The position numbers and the translations under genes are program-made. From contig NZ_JANIET010000001.1 of assembly GCF_024506435.1 (NCBI RefSeq), positions 1,798,001-1,862,000 of the forward strand: 64,000 bases of DNA. Reading direction: 5' to 3'. Origin of the DNA: Pantoea trifolii (lineage in GTDB: Bacteria; Pseudomonadota; Gammaproteobacteria; Enterobacterales; Enterobacteriaceae). The notes under the pieces were generated by a model. That model saw nothing but the letters and a program-made list of their open reading frames with translations, was not told the origin of the DNA and did not search any database. Positions 11,363 to 20,509 of this stretch are shown here, piece by piece. The stretch's first letter is position 1. Each line of letters begins with the position of its first letter.

Positions 11363-12690
11363 TGAAAGCGTTTGAAGCCAACTTTGATGGGCTGGTCGGC
11401 CTGACACATCACTACGCGGGATTGTCGTTTGGTAACGAAGCCTCGACGCGCAATCAGCTGCAACCTTCGAACCCGCGTCTGGCGGCGAAACAGGGCTTGC
11501 TGAAGATGAAAGCGCTGGCGGATATGGGCTACGTGCAGGGCGTGATCCCGCCGCACGAACGTCCTAATCTGCCGCTGCTGCGCCAACTTGGTTTTAACGG
11601 CAGCGATGAGCAAGTGCTGGCGCAGGCGGCGAAGCACGCGCCGCAGCTGCTGTCGGCGGCCAGCTCCGCTTCAGCCATGTGGGTGGCCAATGCCGCCACG
11701 GTGTCGCCGTCGGCGGATAGCGCCGATGGACGCGTGCATTTCACCGTCGCCAATCTGAATAACAAATTCCACCGCGCCATTGAGGCGCCGGAAACGGCCG
11801 ATCTGCTGCGCGCCATTTTCCGTCATCCGCAGCACTTCAGCGTGCACGATGCGCTGCCGCAGGTGGCGCAGTTCGGTGATGAAGGCGCGGCCAATCACAA
11901 TCGCTTCGGCAGTGATTATGGCGATGCGGGCGTGCAGCTGTTTATTTATGGCCGCGATGGGCAGCAGCAGGGCGCAACACCGGCACGTTATCCGGCGCGC
12001 CAAACCCGTGAAGCCAGCGAAGCGGTGGCGCGTTTGCATCAGCTCGATGCGCAGCGCACGCTGTTTGCCCAGCAAAATCCGGCGGTGATCGATCAGGGCG
12101 TGTTTCATAACGATGTGATTGCGGTGAGCAATCAGCAGGTGCTGTTCTGCCATCAGGATGCCTTTGTTAATCAACCGCAATTGCTCAACGACCTCGCCGC
12201 GCGCGTTAGCGGTTTCCAGCCGATTGAAGTGCCGCGCGATAAAGTGTCGGTGACCGATGCGGTCAATACCTATCTGTTTAACAGCCAGCTATTGCAGCGT
12301 GCCGATGGCGGAATGCTGCTGGTGCTGCCCGAAGAGTCGCGCCAGCATGCGGGCGTGTGGCGTTATCTCAGCGAGCTGGTGGAGAGCGGCGGGCCAATTC
12401 GTGAACTGAAAGTGTTCGATCTGCGTGAAAGCATGTTTAACGGCGGCGGCCCGGCCTGTTTACGTATGCGCGTAGTGTTAACCGAAACCGAGCGTCAGGC
12501 GCTGAATCCGGCGGTGCTGATGAACGATCGTCTGTTCGCCACGCTCAACGATTGGGTGGATCGCCACTACCGCGATCGCCTAACCCAGGCCGATTTAGCC
12601 GACCCGCAACTGCTGCGTGAAGGGCGCACCGCGCTGGATGAGCTGACGAAGCTGCTAGACTTAGGCAGTGTCTACGCGTTTCAGCGTTAA
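11362..12690 (+). CDS. astB: N-succinylarginine dihydrolase AstB
   Basis: This enzyme hydrolyses N2-succinylarginine to succinylornithine, CO2 and two ammonia, the step that releases nitrogen for the cell. It is 442 residues and belongs to the amidinotransferase-like fold family. It begins [25 protein letters not shown], with internal blocks [17 protein letters not shown] and [14 protein letters not shown] 11362 follows the astD stop with a one-base overlap. A longer reading frame starting at 11266 lies inside astD and is rejected. Operon order C-A-D-B-E is the same as in E. coli. Confidence 0.96.
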
Positions 12691-12735
12691 CGCCGGGGTG
12701 AGAGGTTCGCCCCACGTCGTTAAAAAGGAGTGAAC

Positions 12736-13731
12736 ATGCAGGATTTTTTACAGCAGACTTTGTCTGGTGAGCCGCCACAGCAAAGAGAGGGCAGCAACGA
12801 TCATCTGAGTTGGCAATGGCATAACGAGGGACTTCTGTCCCTCACGCCGCACACGCCCACGCAGCAGGCGCTGGTGCTCTCTGCGGGCATTCACGGCAAC
12901 GAAACCGCGCCGGTGGAGATTCTCAATCTGTTGCTGACGCCATTATTAAAGGGCGAGAAACCGCTGGCGGTGCGTTTGCTGGTGATTTTGGGTAACCCCG
13001 CCGCGTTGCGCAGCGGCAAACGCTACCAGCAATACGATATCAACCGCCTGTTTGGTGGCCGCTGGCAGCAGGTGGCCGATGTACCGGAAGCGCAGCGTGT
13101 GTTGCAGCTCGAGCAGGAGCTCGAGAGTTTCTGGCGTGCCTGTCTCGATCACGAAGTGCGCTGGCACCTTGATCTGCATACCGCGATTCGCGGCTCGTAT
13201 CATGCGCGTTTTGGCGTGATGCCGCTGAATCCTAATCCGTGGCCCGAACAGTTTATGCACTGGCTGGCGGCGGCAGAAATGGAGGCGCTGGTGTTCCACC
13301 GTTCACCGGGCGGCACCTTCACCCATTACAGCTGTGAGCACCATAATGCGGCGAGCTGCACGCTGGAGCTCGGCAAGGCGTTGCCGTTTGGTGAGAACGA
13401 TCTGAGTCAGTTTAGCGGCGTGCAGCGGGCGCTGGCGGCGTTGCTGTATGGCGAGACCTTGCCGGAGGTGCGCGAGCAGCCGCGCCATTATCGCGTGGCG
13501 CAGCAGCTGACCCGTCACGGTGATAAGTTTGTGTTGCACATGGGGCCAGAGACACTGAACTTCACCGCGTTCCCGCAGGGCACGCTGCTGGCGGAAGAGG
13601 GCGATCGGCGCTACTACGTACAGCAGGCGCGCGAATATGTGCTGTTCCCCAATCCGAATGTCGCGCCGGGATTGCGCGCCGGGCTGATGTTGGTGGAGGA
13701 GAATGAACAGACGCAGGCGCTGGCGTTGTAA
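12736..13731 (+). CDS. astE: Succinylglutamate desuccinylase AstE
   Basis: This zinc-dependent M14-type deacylase splits N-succinylglutamate into succinate and glutamate, the last AST step. It is 331 residues. The zinc ligands are seen in GIHGNETAPVEI (His and Glu) and WHLDLHTAIRG (His), with a further CTLELGKALPFG block. ATG 12736 has AAGGAG 5 bases upstream. A GTG two codons earlier is part of that ribosome site and is less likely. A 45-base gap separates it from astB. A repeated palindromic element follows the stop. Confidence 0.95.
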   Translation: MQDFLQQTLSGEPPQQREGSNDHLSWQWHNEGLLSLTPHTPTQQALVLSAGIHGNETAPVEILNLLLTPLLKGEKPLAVRLLVILGNPAALRSGKRYQQYDINRLFGGRWQQVADVPEAQRVLQLEQELESFWRACLDHEVRWHLDLHTAIRGSYHARFGVMPLNPNPWPEQFMHWLAAAEMEALVFHRSPGGTFTHYSCEHHNAASCTLELGKALPFGENDLSQFSGVQRALAALLYGETLPEVREQPRHYRVAQQLTRHGDKFVLHMGPETLNFTAFPQGTLLAEEGDRRYYVQQAREYVLFPNPNVAPGLRAGLMLVEENEQTQALAL

Positions 13732-14116
13732 TTTTCCCTCACCCTAACCCTCTCCCGCAGGCGGGAGAGGGAATCGATCGAGCTAACATGTTACAGCGTT
13801 TCCCTCTCCCTGTGGTAGAGGGCCGGGGTGAGGGCATCAAAGTGCAGAGGCGTTAAAACCGCCGACATTTCCCTTCCTGAAAACCAACAATACCGTTACA
13901 CTCCTCCTTAATTCCTGCGTTTTTCCCTTGATTGTCATAAACTTTTGCAATTCCTCACGCATTTCTTCTCTTTCTCTCCATGATTGCCTGATCTCTGTCT
14001 TTTATGCTTTCAGGGCTTTACTCAGCCTCTGAGTAGTTGACGTTCAGCGTCGTATGCTTGTTTCCGAAGACGCGACACCGGCTGTCGTCATTAAACTGAT
14101 AAGTAAGGACAATATT
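13732..14116. other. Intergenic region astE-spy
   Basis: The first third is occupied by the palindromic element at 13736-13834. The rest is the spy upstream region. It includes a dyad (CTGAGTAG near 14027) and a weak CpxR-like motif at 14007-14021, neither of which is convincing. No open frame here looks like a gene. Confidence 0.6.
13736..13834. repeat. CCCTCACCC-type palindromic repeat element
   Basis: The element begins CCCTCACCCTAACCC and ends GGGGTGAGGG, so its ends are inverted repeats. Inside there is a strong hairpin CCCTCTCCC-GCAGGC-GGGAGAGGG and a second CCCTCTCCC near 13802. Elements of this kind are common in intergenic spaces of gamma-proteobacteria. It could terminate the ast operon or stabilise its mRNA. 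Confidence 0.75.
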
Positions 14117-14614
14117 ATGCGTAAATTAACTTCTGTGTTCCTGGCTACCGCAATGGCTCTTGGTGCTGCAAATATCGTCCATGCAGCGGCAGACAACCTG
14201 ACTCCGCCGCCAGCAGGCAGCGAAAAACCGATGCACAAGCCGCCGATGCGACATCACGGTATGGAGATGATGTTTAAAGGTCTGAACCTGACCGATGCGC
14301 AGAAAGCGCAGATCAAAACTATCCTGCGTGAAGGCCACAAAGAGATGAAGCGCCCGTCGCTGGAAGAGCGTCGTGCTGACCATGCCATCATCGCTTCCGA
14401 TACCTTTGACCGTGCGAAGGCTGAAGCGCAGGCCGAGAAGATGACCGCGAACGCCAAAGATCGTGCGCTGCAGATGATGGAAACCCAGAACAAGATCTAC
14501 AACGTGCTGACACCAGAGCAGAAGAAACAGTACAACGCGAACTTTGAGAAGCGCTTAACCGAGAAAGGCCCGCACGATGGCAAAATGACGCCACCGCCGG
14601 CTGATGCTGAATAA
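14117..14614 (+). CDS. spy: Periplasmic chaperone Spy
   Basis: This 165-residue LTxxQ-motif protein has a signal peptide cut after residue 23 (NIVHA). The two family motifs are visible as LTDAQKAQIKTIL and LTPEQKKQYNANF. Spy forms a cradle-shaped dimer in the periplasm and prevents aggregation of unfolded proteins without ATP. In E. coli it is induced by the Cpx and Bae envelope-stress systems. TAAGGA precedes ATG 14117. An upstream in-frame ATG at 14054 would bury the signal peptide and is rejected. The C-terminus is unusually Pro-rich. A terminator follows, shared with convergent cho. Confidence 0.93.
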   Translation: MRKLTSVFLATAMALGAANIVHAAADNLTPPPAGSEKPMHKPPMRHHGMEMMFKGLNLTDAQKAQIKTILREGHKEMKRPSLEERRADHAIIASDTFDRAKAEAQAEKMTANAKDRALQMMETQNKIYNVLTPEQKKQYNANFEKRLTEKGPHDGKMTPPPADAE

Positions 14615-14637
14615 GTTCTTTCGCTAACTGAATAGAG

Positions 14638-14696
14638 ACCGCCGGGGTTGTCCATCGCATCTGATGCTTTGGGCAACCTCGGCGGTTTTGTTTTAC
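14638..14696 (+). terminator. Terminator after spy
   Basis: A long stem forms between ACCGCCGGGGTTG and CAACCTCGGCGGT, with G-U pairs continuing it inward, followed by TTTTGTTTT. It overlaps the 3' end of the convergent cho gene. Confidence 0.75.
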
Positions 14697-15553
14697 AACT
14701 CGATCAGCGGGAACACGCCAGAAAGCAGCGGACGACAGAGGATTTTATAACCGTCATGATCGAAACCGTGCGAGGCGCGCTGCAGCTGGCGTGCTTCGGC
14801 TTCATTGTTTACCGATCCCAGCCAGAACCAGTGATCGATCACATGGATTTGGGTGAGGTCTGTGCCCGTTTCCACCATGCCAACCGGGCCTTGCCACGGC
14901 CAGCACTGAATGCGCATTTGCTCTAACGCCGCATGCAAGCGCTGCTGATGCTCAGCAACCGATTCGTTACCGCAGCAGGCACCGGCGCAGCGTTTCAGGG
15001 CGGAGCGAAAACAGCCGCGTCCCGGGCGCAACGATTCCAGCCCCAGCAATCCGTGACACAAACGCTGCTCATCGGCGATGGCTTTTAGCTTCTCCAGCGC
15101 GGCAAAGCGACTGCGAAACAGGCCATAGAGATTGGGCGAGCGCGAGAAGTCGAGATCCTTTGCATATACCACCTGCGGCGCACCGTCACCCAGCTGCAGC
15201 GAACAGAGCTGGCGATTCTTACGCAGGCGCTTATTAAATAGCGGCTGTTGCGTTTTGATCATCTGTGCTTCCAGCAGCTGTGCGCCGACGTCGCCAGCCG
15301 TGGGAATCCAGGTGACGCGTCGCGCCTGACGCAGCATTTTGGCTTCATCCGGCGTGCGGAAATGCGCCATCACCCGACTGCGCAGGTTGACGCTTTTGCC
15401 GATATACAACGGCAGATTTTCGCTTTCACCGTGAAAGGTATAGACGCCCGGCTGGTTGGGTAAACCTTCCAGCCACTGACGTAAATGTTCGGGGTATTGA
15501 TAGATTGCTGCCGCATCGAAATCGAGGCGGTGGCTGGCTGCACGTCTGACCAA
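14693..15553 (-). CDS. cho: Excinuclease Cho (UvrC homologue)
   Basis: This endonuclease makes the 3' incision in UvrABC-type nucleotide excision repair at lesions poorly handled by UvrC. Residues 25-105 form the GIY-YIG nuclease domain (GVYTFHGESENLPLYIGKSV then NLRSRV). A Cys-bearing block (FRSALKRCAGACCGNES) and a C-terminal FDHDGYKILCRPLLSG block follow. I chose a TTG start at 15553 (LVRRAASHRLDFDAAA), which aligns with the MVRR start of E. coli Cho and has GGAG six bases upstream. A TTG at 15565 is possible but lacks a ribosome site. A LexA-like box lies directly upstream. Confidence 0.9.
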   Translation of the reverse strand: MVRRAASHRLDFDAAAIYQYPEHLRQWLEGLPNQPGVYTFHGESENLPLYIGKSVNLRSRVMAHFRTPDEAKMLRQARRVTWIPTAGDVGAQLLEAQMIKTQQPLFNKRLRKNRQLCSLQLGDGAPQVVYAKDLDFSRSPNLYGLFRSRFAALEKLKAIADEQRLCHGLLGLESLRPGRGCFRSALKRCAGACCGNESVAEHQQRLHAALEQMRIQCWPWQGPVGMVETGTDLTQIHVIDHWFWLGSVNNEAEARQLQRASHGFDHDGYKILCRPLLSGVFPLIEL

Positions 15554-15568
15554 AGCACACTCCAATTA

Positions 15569-15584
15569 CTGGTTGTCTATCCAG
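15569..15584 (-). promoter_or_regulatory. LexA-like SOS box of cho
   Basis: CTGGATAGACAACCAG on the coding strand fits the CTG-N10-CAG core of LexA operators, inside the wider CACTGGATAGACAACCAGTA. It lies 15-31 bases upstream of the chosen TTG start. E. coli cho is an established SOS gene, so the match is expected. Confidence 0.7.
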
Positions 15585-15630
15585 TGTATCAAACTGTGCT
15601 TTTTATCGCCAGTCAGCGGCGAGGAGAAAA

Positions 15631-15653
15631 TTTCCCGCACGGACGGCGGGAAA
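15631..15653 (-). terminator. Terminator after nadE
   Basis: Arms TTTCCCGC and GCGGGAAA with a 7-base loop are followed on the minus strand by ATTTTCTCC. The hairpin lies just beyond the nadE stop. Confidence 0.6.
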
Positions 15654-15663
15654 CTAAACGCGC

Positions 15664-16491
15664 TTATTTCTTCCAGAAATCGTCGAACACGGTGATCGGC
15701 GGACGACGTTTATGCTCGGTTTTCAGATACCAGCCTTCGATGGTTTTCGCAGCAGCGGCATCAATGGTTTTGCCTTCCAGATAAGCATCGATTTGCTGAT
15801 AAGTGACGCCGAGCGCCACTTCATCCTGCAAGCCGGGACGATCATCTTCCAAATCGGCGGTCGGATGTTTGAGATAGAGGTGCTCCGGGCAGCCCAGCGT
15901 TTTCAGCAGCTGTTTGCCCTGGCCTTTGTGCAGACGGAAGATCGGGTTGATGTCGCTGCCGCCGTCACCGTACTTGGTGAAGAAACCGGTGATCGCTTCT
16001 GCCGCATGGTCAGTACCGACCACCACGCCTTTGGTCATGCCGGCAATGCTGTACTGCGCTTTCATGCGCTCACGCGCTTTTTCATTGCCGCGCACGAAAT
16101 CCGACACCGTGATACCTGCGTCTTTCAGCGCACGTTCGCTGGCCAGAATCGCTTCTTTAATGTTCACCACCAGCGTGCGGTCCGGCTGGATAAACGCCAG
16201 CGCGTCCTGACAATCCTGCTCATCGGCCTGCACGCCATACGGCAAACGCACGGCGATAAAGGTGTAATCGTTATCGCCGCTCTCTTCACGCAGTTCGCGA
16301 ATCGCGATTTGCGACAAAATGCCGGTTAGCGTCGAATCCTGGCCGCCGCTGATGCCGAGCACCAGCGTTTTCAAAAAGGGATGGGCTTTCAGGTAAGACT
16401 TCAGAAAATCAACGCTGACGCGGATCTCCTGCTGCGGGTCGATAACGGGCTTTACACCAAGGGCTTCAATGATTTCCTGTTGCAGTGACAT
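15664..16491 (-). CDS. nadE: NH3-dependent NAD+ synthetase NadE
   Basis: This 275-residue enzyme completes NAD synthesis by amidating deamido-NAD with ammonia and ATP. The PP-loop [10 protein letters not shown] is near residue 46, and the conserved [27 protein letters not shown] block and the [17 protein letters not shown] block follow. There is no glutaminase domain, so it is the ammonia-using type, as in E. coli. GGAGAGG precedes ATG 16491. It is followed by its own terminator and then cho. A 117-base gap with a terminator separates it from the upstream efflux gene. Confidence 0.97.
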   Translation of the reverse strand: MSLQQEIIEALGVKPVIDPQQEIRVSVDFLKSYLKAHPFLKTLVLGISGGQDSTLTGILSQIAIRELREESGDNDYTFIAVRLPYGVQADEQDCQDALAFIQPDRTLVVNIKEAILASERALKDAGITVSDFVRGNEKARERMKAQYSIAGMTKGVVVGTDHAAEAITGFFTKYGDGGSDINPIFRLHKGQGKQLLKTLGCPEHLYLKHPTADLEDDRPGLQDEVALGVTYQQIDAYLEGKTIDAAAAKTIEGWYLKTEHKRRPPITVFDDFWKK

Positions 16492-16563
16492 GAACCTCTC
16501 CTCAAGTCAGTAGCCTGACGGCACAATGCGAATCATCTGCTAAAGCTAACGCCTCTCCCCACA

Positions 16564-16589
16564 AACAACAAGCCGCACGGCTGGTTGTT
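16564..16589 (-). terminator. Probable terminator after the MFS gene
   Basis: Arms AACAACCAGCCG and CGGCTTGTTGTT (minus strand, one mismatch) form a tight hairpin followed by TGTGG. The U-tract is imperfect. Confidence 0.5.
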
Positions 16590-16608
16590 CAGGTTATTTG
16601 CTGGCAAA

Positions 16609-17799
16609 TCAGGCGTTTTTTGCCTTCTGCACCAGCAAATTGAACGACACAATCGCCAGCATAAAGCAGCCAAAGATGGTGCCGGTCATGCTCGCCACCG
16701 ATGTGCCGCCCAGGCCGGTGATCGGCACGCTGATGGCACCAAAGGTGAACATGCACACGCCAATCACCGCCGAGGCGCTGCCCGCACGCTGGCCCTGGCT
16801 CTGCATCGCCAGCGAAGAAGCGGTGGTAGCAATCACGCCGTTACTGGCAATGGTGAAGAACAGTGCGACCAGCAGAATCGGCAGCGCGGCGCCTGTCAGT
16901 CCCGCCAGCAGCAAACAGCTCGAGGCGACAAATGCCAGCGTCAGGCCGCCTTTTAACACGCGGTATTCACCCCACAGCGGACAGAGGCGCGCACTGGTTT
17001 GTGATGCAATAATCAGGCCGAGACCGTTGGCAGCGAAGCAGAAGCTGAAGGCTTGCGGTGTCAGCCCGTACAGCTGTTGCAGTACAAATGGCGAGGCGCC
17101 GATGTAGGCAAACATGCCGGACATCATAAAACCTTGCGTCAGGCAGAAGCCCATAAACTGACGATGCGAGACAACCTGGCCGAGCGCCGCCCAGGTAGAA
17201 AAGATCGAGCCCTGACTGCGGCGCTCAGGCGGTAAAGTTTCGTGCAATTTCCAGCGGGCGAGAAAGATCAACACGATGGCGATGCAGCCGAGCACCACGA
17301 AAATGCCGCGCCAGTTGAGCACCGTCATCAAGGCTCCGCCCAGCACCGGCGCACCAATTGGCGCTAACCCGTTGACCAGCATCAGCAGGGCAAAGAAACG
17401 CGTCAGTTCATGACCGCTGTACATATCACGGGCAATCGCACGCGACAGCACCGCGCCGCCTGCGCCCGCCAATCCTTCAAATAAACGAGCCACTAACAGC
17501 GAGTTGATATCTTTTGCCAGCGCACAGCCAATCGAAGCAATAAACAGCAGCACCAGCGATAACAGCAGCGGACGCAGGCGACCAAATTTGTCGCTCATTG
17601 GGCCAAACAGCAACTGACCGGCACCCAAACCGAGCAAGCCGGCGGTGAGGCTCAGCTGCGCCGTGGCGGTTTCGGTGTGCAGATCGTGCGCCAGTTCCGG
17701 CAGCGCCGGCAGGTAAAGGTCGATACAAAGTGGCCCGAGCGCAGCGAGCAGGCCCAGCGTGATGGCATAAACCAGCCGATGAGAAGGTGCAGGTGTCAT
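16609..17799 (-). CDS. Bcr/CflA-family MFS efflux transporter
   Basis: This 12-transmembrane major facilitator of about 396 residues belongs to the drug:H+ antiporter group. The family motifs are CIDLYLPALPEL in helix 1, LLFGPMSDKFGRLRPL (motif A) between helices 2 and 3, LFEGLAGAGGAVLSRAIARDMY, and LVNGLAPIGAPVLGGAL (the antiporter motif C region). Bcr/CflA proteins export bicyclomycin, chloramphenicol-like compounds or cysteine. The substrate here is not predictable. I chose ATG 17799 (MTPAPSHRLVY) with AGAGGA upstream. ATG 17820 would add 7 residues without a ribosome site. In E. coli this transporter is not between nadE and osmE, so it is an insertion relative to that order. Confidence 0.88.
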   Translation of the reverse strand: MTPAPSHRLVYAITLGLLAALGPLCIDLYLPALPELAHDLHTETATAQLSLTAGLLGLGAGQLLFGPMSDKFGRLRPLLLSLVLLFIASIGCALAKDINSLLVARLFEGLAGAGGAVLSRAIARDMYSGHELTRFFALLMLVNGLAPIGAPVLGGALMTVLNWRGIFVVLGCIAIVLIFLARWKLHETLPPERRSQGSIFSTWAALGQVVSHRQFMGFCLTQGFMMSGMFAYIGASPFVLQQLYGLTPQAFSFCFAANGLGLIIASQTSARLCPLWGEYRVLKGGLTLAFVASSCLLLAGLTGAALPILLVALFFTIASNGVIATTASSLAMQSQGQRAGSASAVIGVCMFTFGAISVPITGLGGTSVASMTGTIFGCFMLAIVSFNLLVQKAKNA

Positions 17800-17991
17800 T
17801 AATCCTCTGTCTTTATTCATTGCTATAGGTATTTTTTCGCGGGTGATTATACGAACCGTAGCGCATCAACACAGCATTTTTACCAAATCCTAACGCTTCG
17901 GAATTTAGCTAAATTTATCCCATAAAGTTGATAAATCTGGATTTATGTTCCAGGCTAATTTCACACGGACAAAAAAACGAGGAACAACAAC

Positions 17992-18327
17992 ATGAATAAA
18001 GTGATGGGATGTATCGCTGCCGCTATGACGCTGGCAGCCCTGTCTGGTTGTACGACTTATGACAAAGCTGAAAGCTACGTAACCAAGCCTGTGGTGAAGG
18101 ATGTGAAGAAAGGGATGACGCGCGATCAGGTTCGCCAGATTGCCGGTCCAGCTTCTACTGAAATCACCATGGTTCACGCCCGCGGTACTTGCCAGACCTA
18201 CGTGATTGGCGAGCGCGACGGCAAACCGCAGACCTATTTCGTTAGCTATAACGATACCGGTCGCGTCATGAACTACGGTTTCCAGAGCTGTAAAGACTAC
18301 GATACCGATCCGCAAGCGGCTCAGTAA
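17992..18327 (+). CDS. osmE: Osmotically inducible lipoprotein OsmE
   Basis: This 111-residue SmpA/OmlA-fold lipoprotein has a lipobox (AALSGC) with the lipidated Cys at residue 20. [18 protein letters not shown] block and a conserved [21 protein letters not shown] segment follow. It is anchored in the membrane facing the periplasm. E. coli OsmE rises with osmolarity and on entry to stationary phase, and its function is otherwise unclear. A GAGGAACAACA ribosome site precedes ATG 17992. It is monocistronic and ends at a strong terminator. Confidence 0.93.
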   Translation: MNKVMGCIAAAMTLAALSGCTTYDKAESYVTKPVVKDVKKGMTRDQVRQIAGPASTEITMVHARGTCQTYVIGERDGKPQTYFVSYNDTGRVMNYGFQSCKDYDTDPQAAQ

Positions 18328-18342
18328 TCGCAGCAGAATAAG

Positions 18343-18372
18343 AAACGGCCCGTCATTGACGGGCCGTTTTTC
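18343..18372. terminator. Bidirectional terminator after osmE
   Basis: A GC-rich hairpin, AAACGGCCCGTC and GACGGGCCGTTT with a 4-base loop, is followed by TTTTTCC on the plus strand. A-rich sequence on the other side gives U-residues on the minus strand too, so it may also end the convergent small secreted-protein gene. Confidence 0.9.
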
Positions 18373-18382
18373 CTTGTGGCGC

Positions 18383-18766
18383 TTATAAACCGTAAGGACG
18401 CGGCACTTCGATATACTCGCCGCCAATCTCGCGCTGGTAGTAATGACCTTCCTGCACGTAATAACGCTTGCCGTTGAAATCCAGCACGCGCATACCGCCG
18501 CCCGGCGGGGCTTCAGGCGGCTGCACCACCACATAGGTGTCGCCCTGACGCTGATAGTAGTTACCGTTCAGCATGTAATAGGTCAGACCGCCCAGCAACA
18601 CGGCGGTTGCTGCTTCGGGTAGGAAACGCAGCGGGCCGGGCCCCCCCCAACGTGGACCTCCACCCCAATGCGGGCCTGGGCCGGGGCCCCAACCGCCGGG
18701 ATGGGCAAAACTGATGGCTGGTGTTAATAAGGTTAACGCCAGCACCGAGGCGATAACTGTTTTCAT
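18383..18766 (-). CDS. Small secreted Gly/Pro-rich protein (DUF6515-like)
   Basis: This 127-residue protein has a signal peptide ending AISFA. It has a Gly/Pro/Trp-rich stretch (HPGGWGPGPGPHWGGG and on), one hydrophobic segment (AATAVLLGGLTYYML), and a C-terminal half built of two YYQRQGDTYVVV / YYVQEGHYYQRE units. These tyrosine-rich units resemble DUF6515 proteins, and I know of no assigned function. ATG 18766 has AGGAGA upstream. A longer frame to 18823 is rejected. An 8-C tract (18641-18648) lies in the coding region and could slip. Location is probably periplasm or membrane. Confidence 0.7.
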   Translation of the reverse strand: MKTVIASVLALTLLTPAISFAHPGGWGPGPGPHWGGGPRWGGPGPLRFLPEAATAVLLGGLTYYMLNGNYYQRQGDTYVVVQPPEAPPGGGMRVLDFNGKRYYVQEGHYYQREIGGEYIEVPRPYGL

Positions 18767-18915
18767 CGGTGATTCTCCTGCTGTGATTAACTGCAGAATT
18801 GGCCTTCCTGAGCGAAAACTCAAGCGAAAAGCGGCTGATTTTTCCTCTGTTCACCATGCTTAACGTTTTCCTGACGCTAGCGCCATGATTGGGGGGGATT
18901 GGGGAGGAAAGAACA

Positions 18916-18949
18916 TAAAAAAACGGCAGACCTTGCGGTCTGCCGTTGT
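18916..18949 (-). terminator. Terminator after tcyP
   Basis: Arms AACGGCAGACC and GGTCTGCCGTT with a 4-base loop are followed by TTTTTTT on the minus strand. This is a textbook intrinsic terminator. Confidence 0.92.
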
Positions 18950-18964
18950 TGGAACGCATCACAT

Positions 18965-20356
18965 TTAGCGGTGTGCCAGTTCGGCGTGCTCGTCGCTCTC
19001 CAGCACTTTTTTGTCGGTCAATCCGAGCCAGCGGCTGGTGAGTGAACCGGCGGTCATTGAACCATTGACGTTGAGCGCGGTACGGCCCATATCGATCAGC
19101 GGCTCGATGGAGATCAGCAGCGCGACCAACGTCACCGGCAAGCCCATCGCAGGCAGCACAATCAGTGCGGCGAAGGTAGCACCGCCGCCGACGCCGGCCA
19201 CACCGGCAGAACTCAGCGTTACGATACCTACCAGCGTCGCAATCCACATTGGGTCAAACGGGTTGATACCCACGGTTGGCGCAACCATCACTGCCAGCAT
19301 GGTCGGATAGAGACCCGCACAACCGTTCTGACCGATGGTGGCACCGAACGACGCCGAGAAGCTGGCGATCGATTCCGGCACGCCAAGGCGACGCGTCTGC
19401 GTTTCCACGTTCAGGGGAATACTGGCGGCGCTGGAGCGGCTGGTGAAGGCAAAGGTGATCACCGGCCACACTTTACGGAAGAAGCGCATTGGGTTGATGC
19501 CGTTAATCGACAGCAGCAGCGCGTGCACGGCAAACATGATTGCCAGACCGAGATAAGAGGCCACCACGAAGCCACCCAGCTTGATGATGTCCTGCAGGTT
19601 GGAACCGGCCACCACTTTGGTCATCAGCGCCAGTACGCCGTACGGCGTCAGCTTCATGATCAAACGCACCAGCTTCATCACCCAGGATTGCAGGGTATCG
19701 ATCGCCACCAGTACGCGCTCGCCTTTTACCTTGTCATCTTTCAGCAGTTGCAGCGCCGCTACACCGAGGAAGGCGGCGAAAATCACTACGCTGATGATCG
19801 AGGTTGGATTGGCGCCAGCCAGATCGGCAAACGGGTTTTTCGGAATGAAGGAGAGCAGCAATTGCGGCGTGCTGAGATCAGCCACTTTGCCTACGTAGTT
19901 GCTCTGAATCGCGGTCAGACGCGCGGTTTCCTGCGCACCCTGCACCAAACCTTCAGCGCTCAGGCCAAACAGGCCGGTCACCAGCACACCGACCAGCGCG
20001 GAGATGGCGGTGGTAAACAGCAGCACACCAATGGTCAGCACGCTGATTTTACCCAGCGATGAGGCATTGTGCAGACGTGCGACCGCACTCAGGATCGAAG
20101 CGAAAACCAGCGGCATCACAATCATCTGCAGCAGTTGCACGTAGCCGTTACCAACGATGTTGAACCAGCCAATCGACGCTTTCACCGTTGGGCTGTTTTC
20201 GCCATAGATGGTTTGCAGCGCCAGACCAAATGCCACACCGAGAACCAAACCGGTCAGCACGCGCTTTGACAGGCTCCAGCTTTGGTTGCCAATGCGATTC
20301 AGCAGAATCAGCAGCGCGACAAACGCCACGATATTAATAATGAGGGGAAAATCCAT
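18965..20356 (-). CDS. tcyP: L-cystine/cation symporter TcyP
   Basis: This 463-residue dicarboxylate/amino-acid:cation symporter (SDF/DAACS family, the glutamate transporter fold) closely matches E. coli TcyP (YdjN) in length and sequence. Typical blocks are [36 protein letters not shown] (the serine-rich re-entrant hairpin) and [16 protein letters not shown]. It imports cystine at the inner membrane, and in E. coli it belongs to the CysB regulon. I chose ATG 20356 ([13 protein letters not shown]) with GGAG 6 bases upstream, and reject an extension to 20383. Confidence 0.94.
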   Translation of the reverse strand: MDFPLIINIVAFVALLILLNRIGNQSWSLSKRVLTGLVLGVAFGLALQTIYGENSPTVKASIGWFNIVGNGYVQLLQMIVMPLVFASILSAVARLHNASSLGKISVLTIGVLLFTTAISALVGVLVTGLFGLSAEGLVQGAQETARLTAIQSNYVGKVADLSTPQLLLSFIPKNPFADLAGANPTSIISVVIFAAFLGVAALQLLKDDKVKGERVLVAIDTLQSWVMKLVRLIMKLTPYGVLALMTKVVAGSNLQDIIKLGGFVVASYLGLAIMFAVHALLLSINGINPMRFFRKVWPVITFAFTSRSSAASIPLNVETQTRRLGVPESIASFSASFGATIGQNGCAGLYPTMLAVMVAPTVGINPFDPMWIATLVGIVTLSSAGVAGVGGGATFAALIVLPAMGLPVTLVALLISIEPLIDMGRTALNVNGSMTAGSLTSRWLGLTDKKVLESDEHAELAHR

Positions 20357-20509
20357 GCTCAACTCCAGAGTGTGACGCGCCATCGCCCTGGGATGGCACG
20401 TAAAACAGTAAGTCCCCGTTAGGGAATATTTAGAATGTTATCAGTTCAGCGTGAGGCGGGCTTATACCCAAAAAGAATGTTTTATAACTTTATCGCTTGA
20501 TTTGACTTC

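Noticed and set aside
14007..14021. CpxR-like box upstream of spy
   Set aside because: Reads GTAAA-N5-GAAAG on the minus strand, so only one half matches. The expected two-GTAAA pattern is not present.
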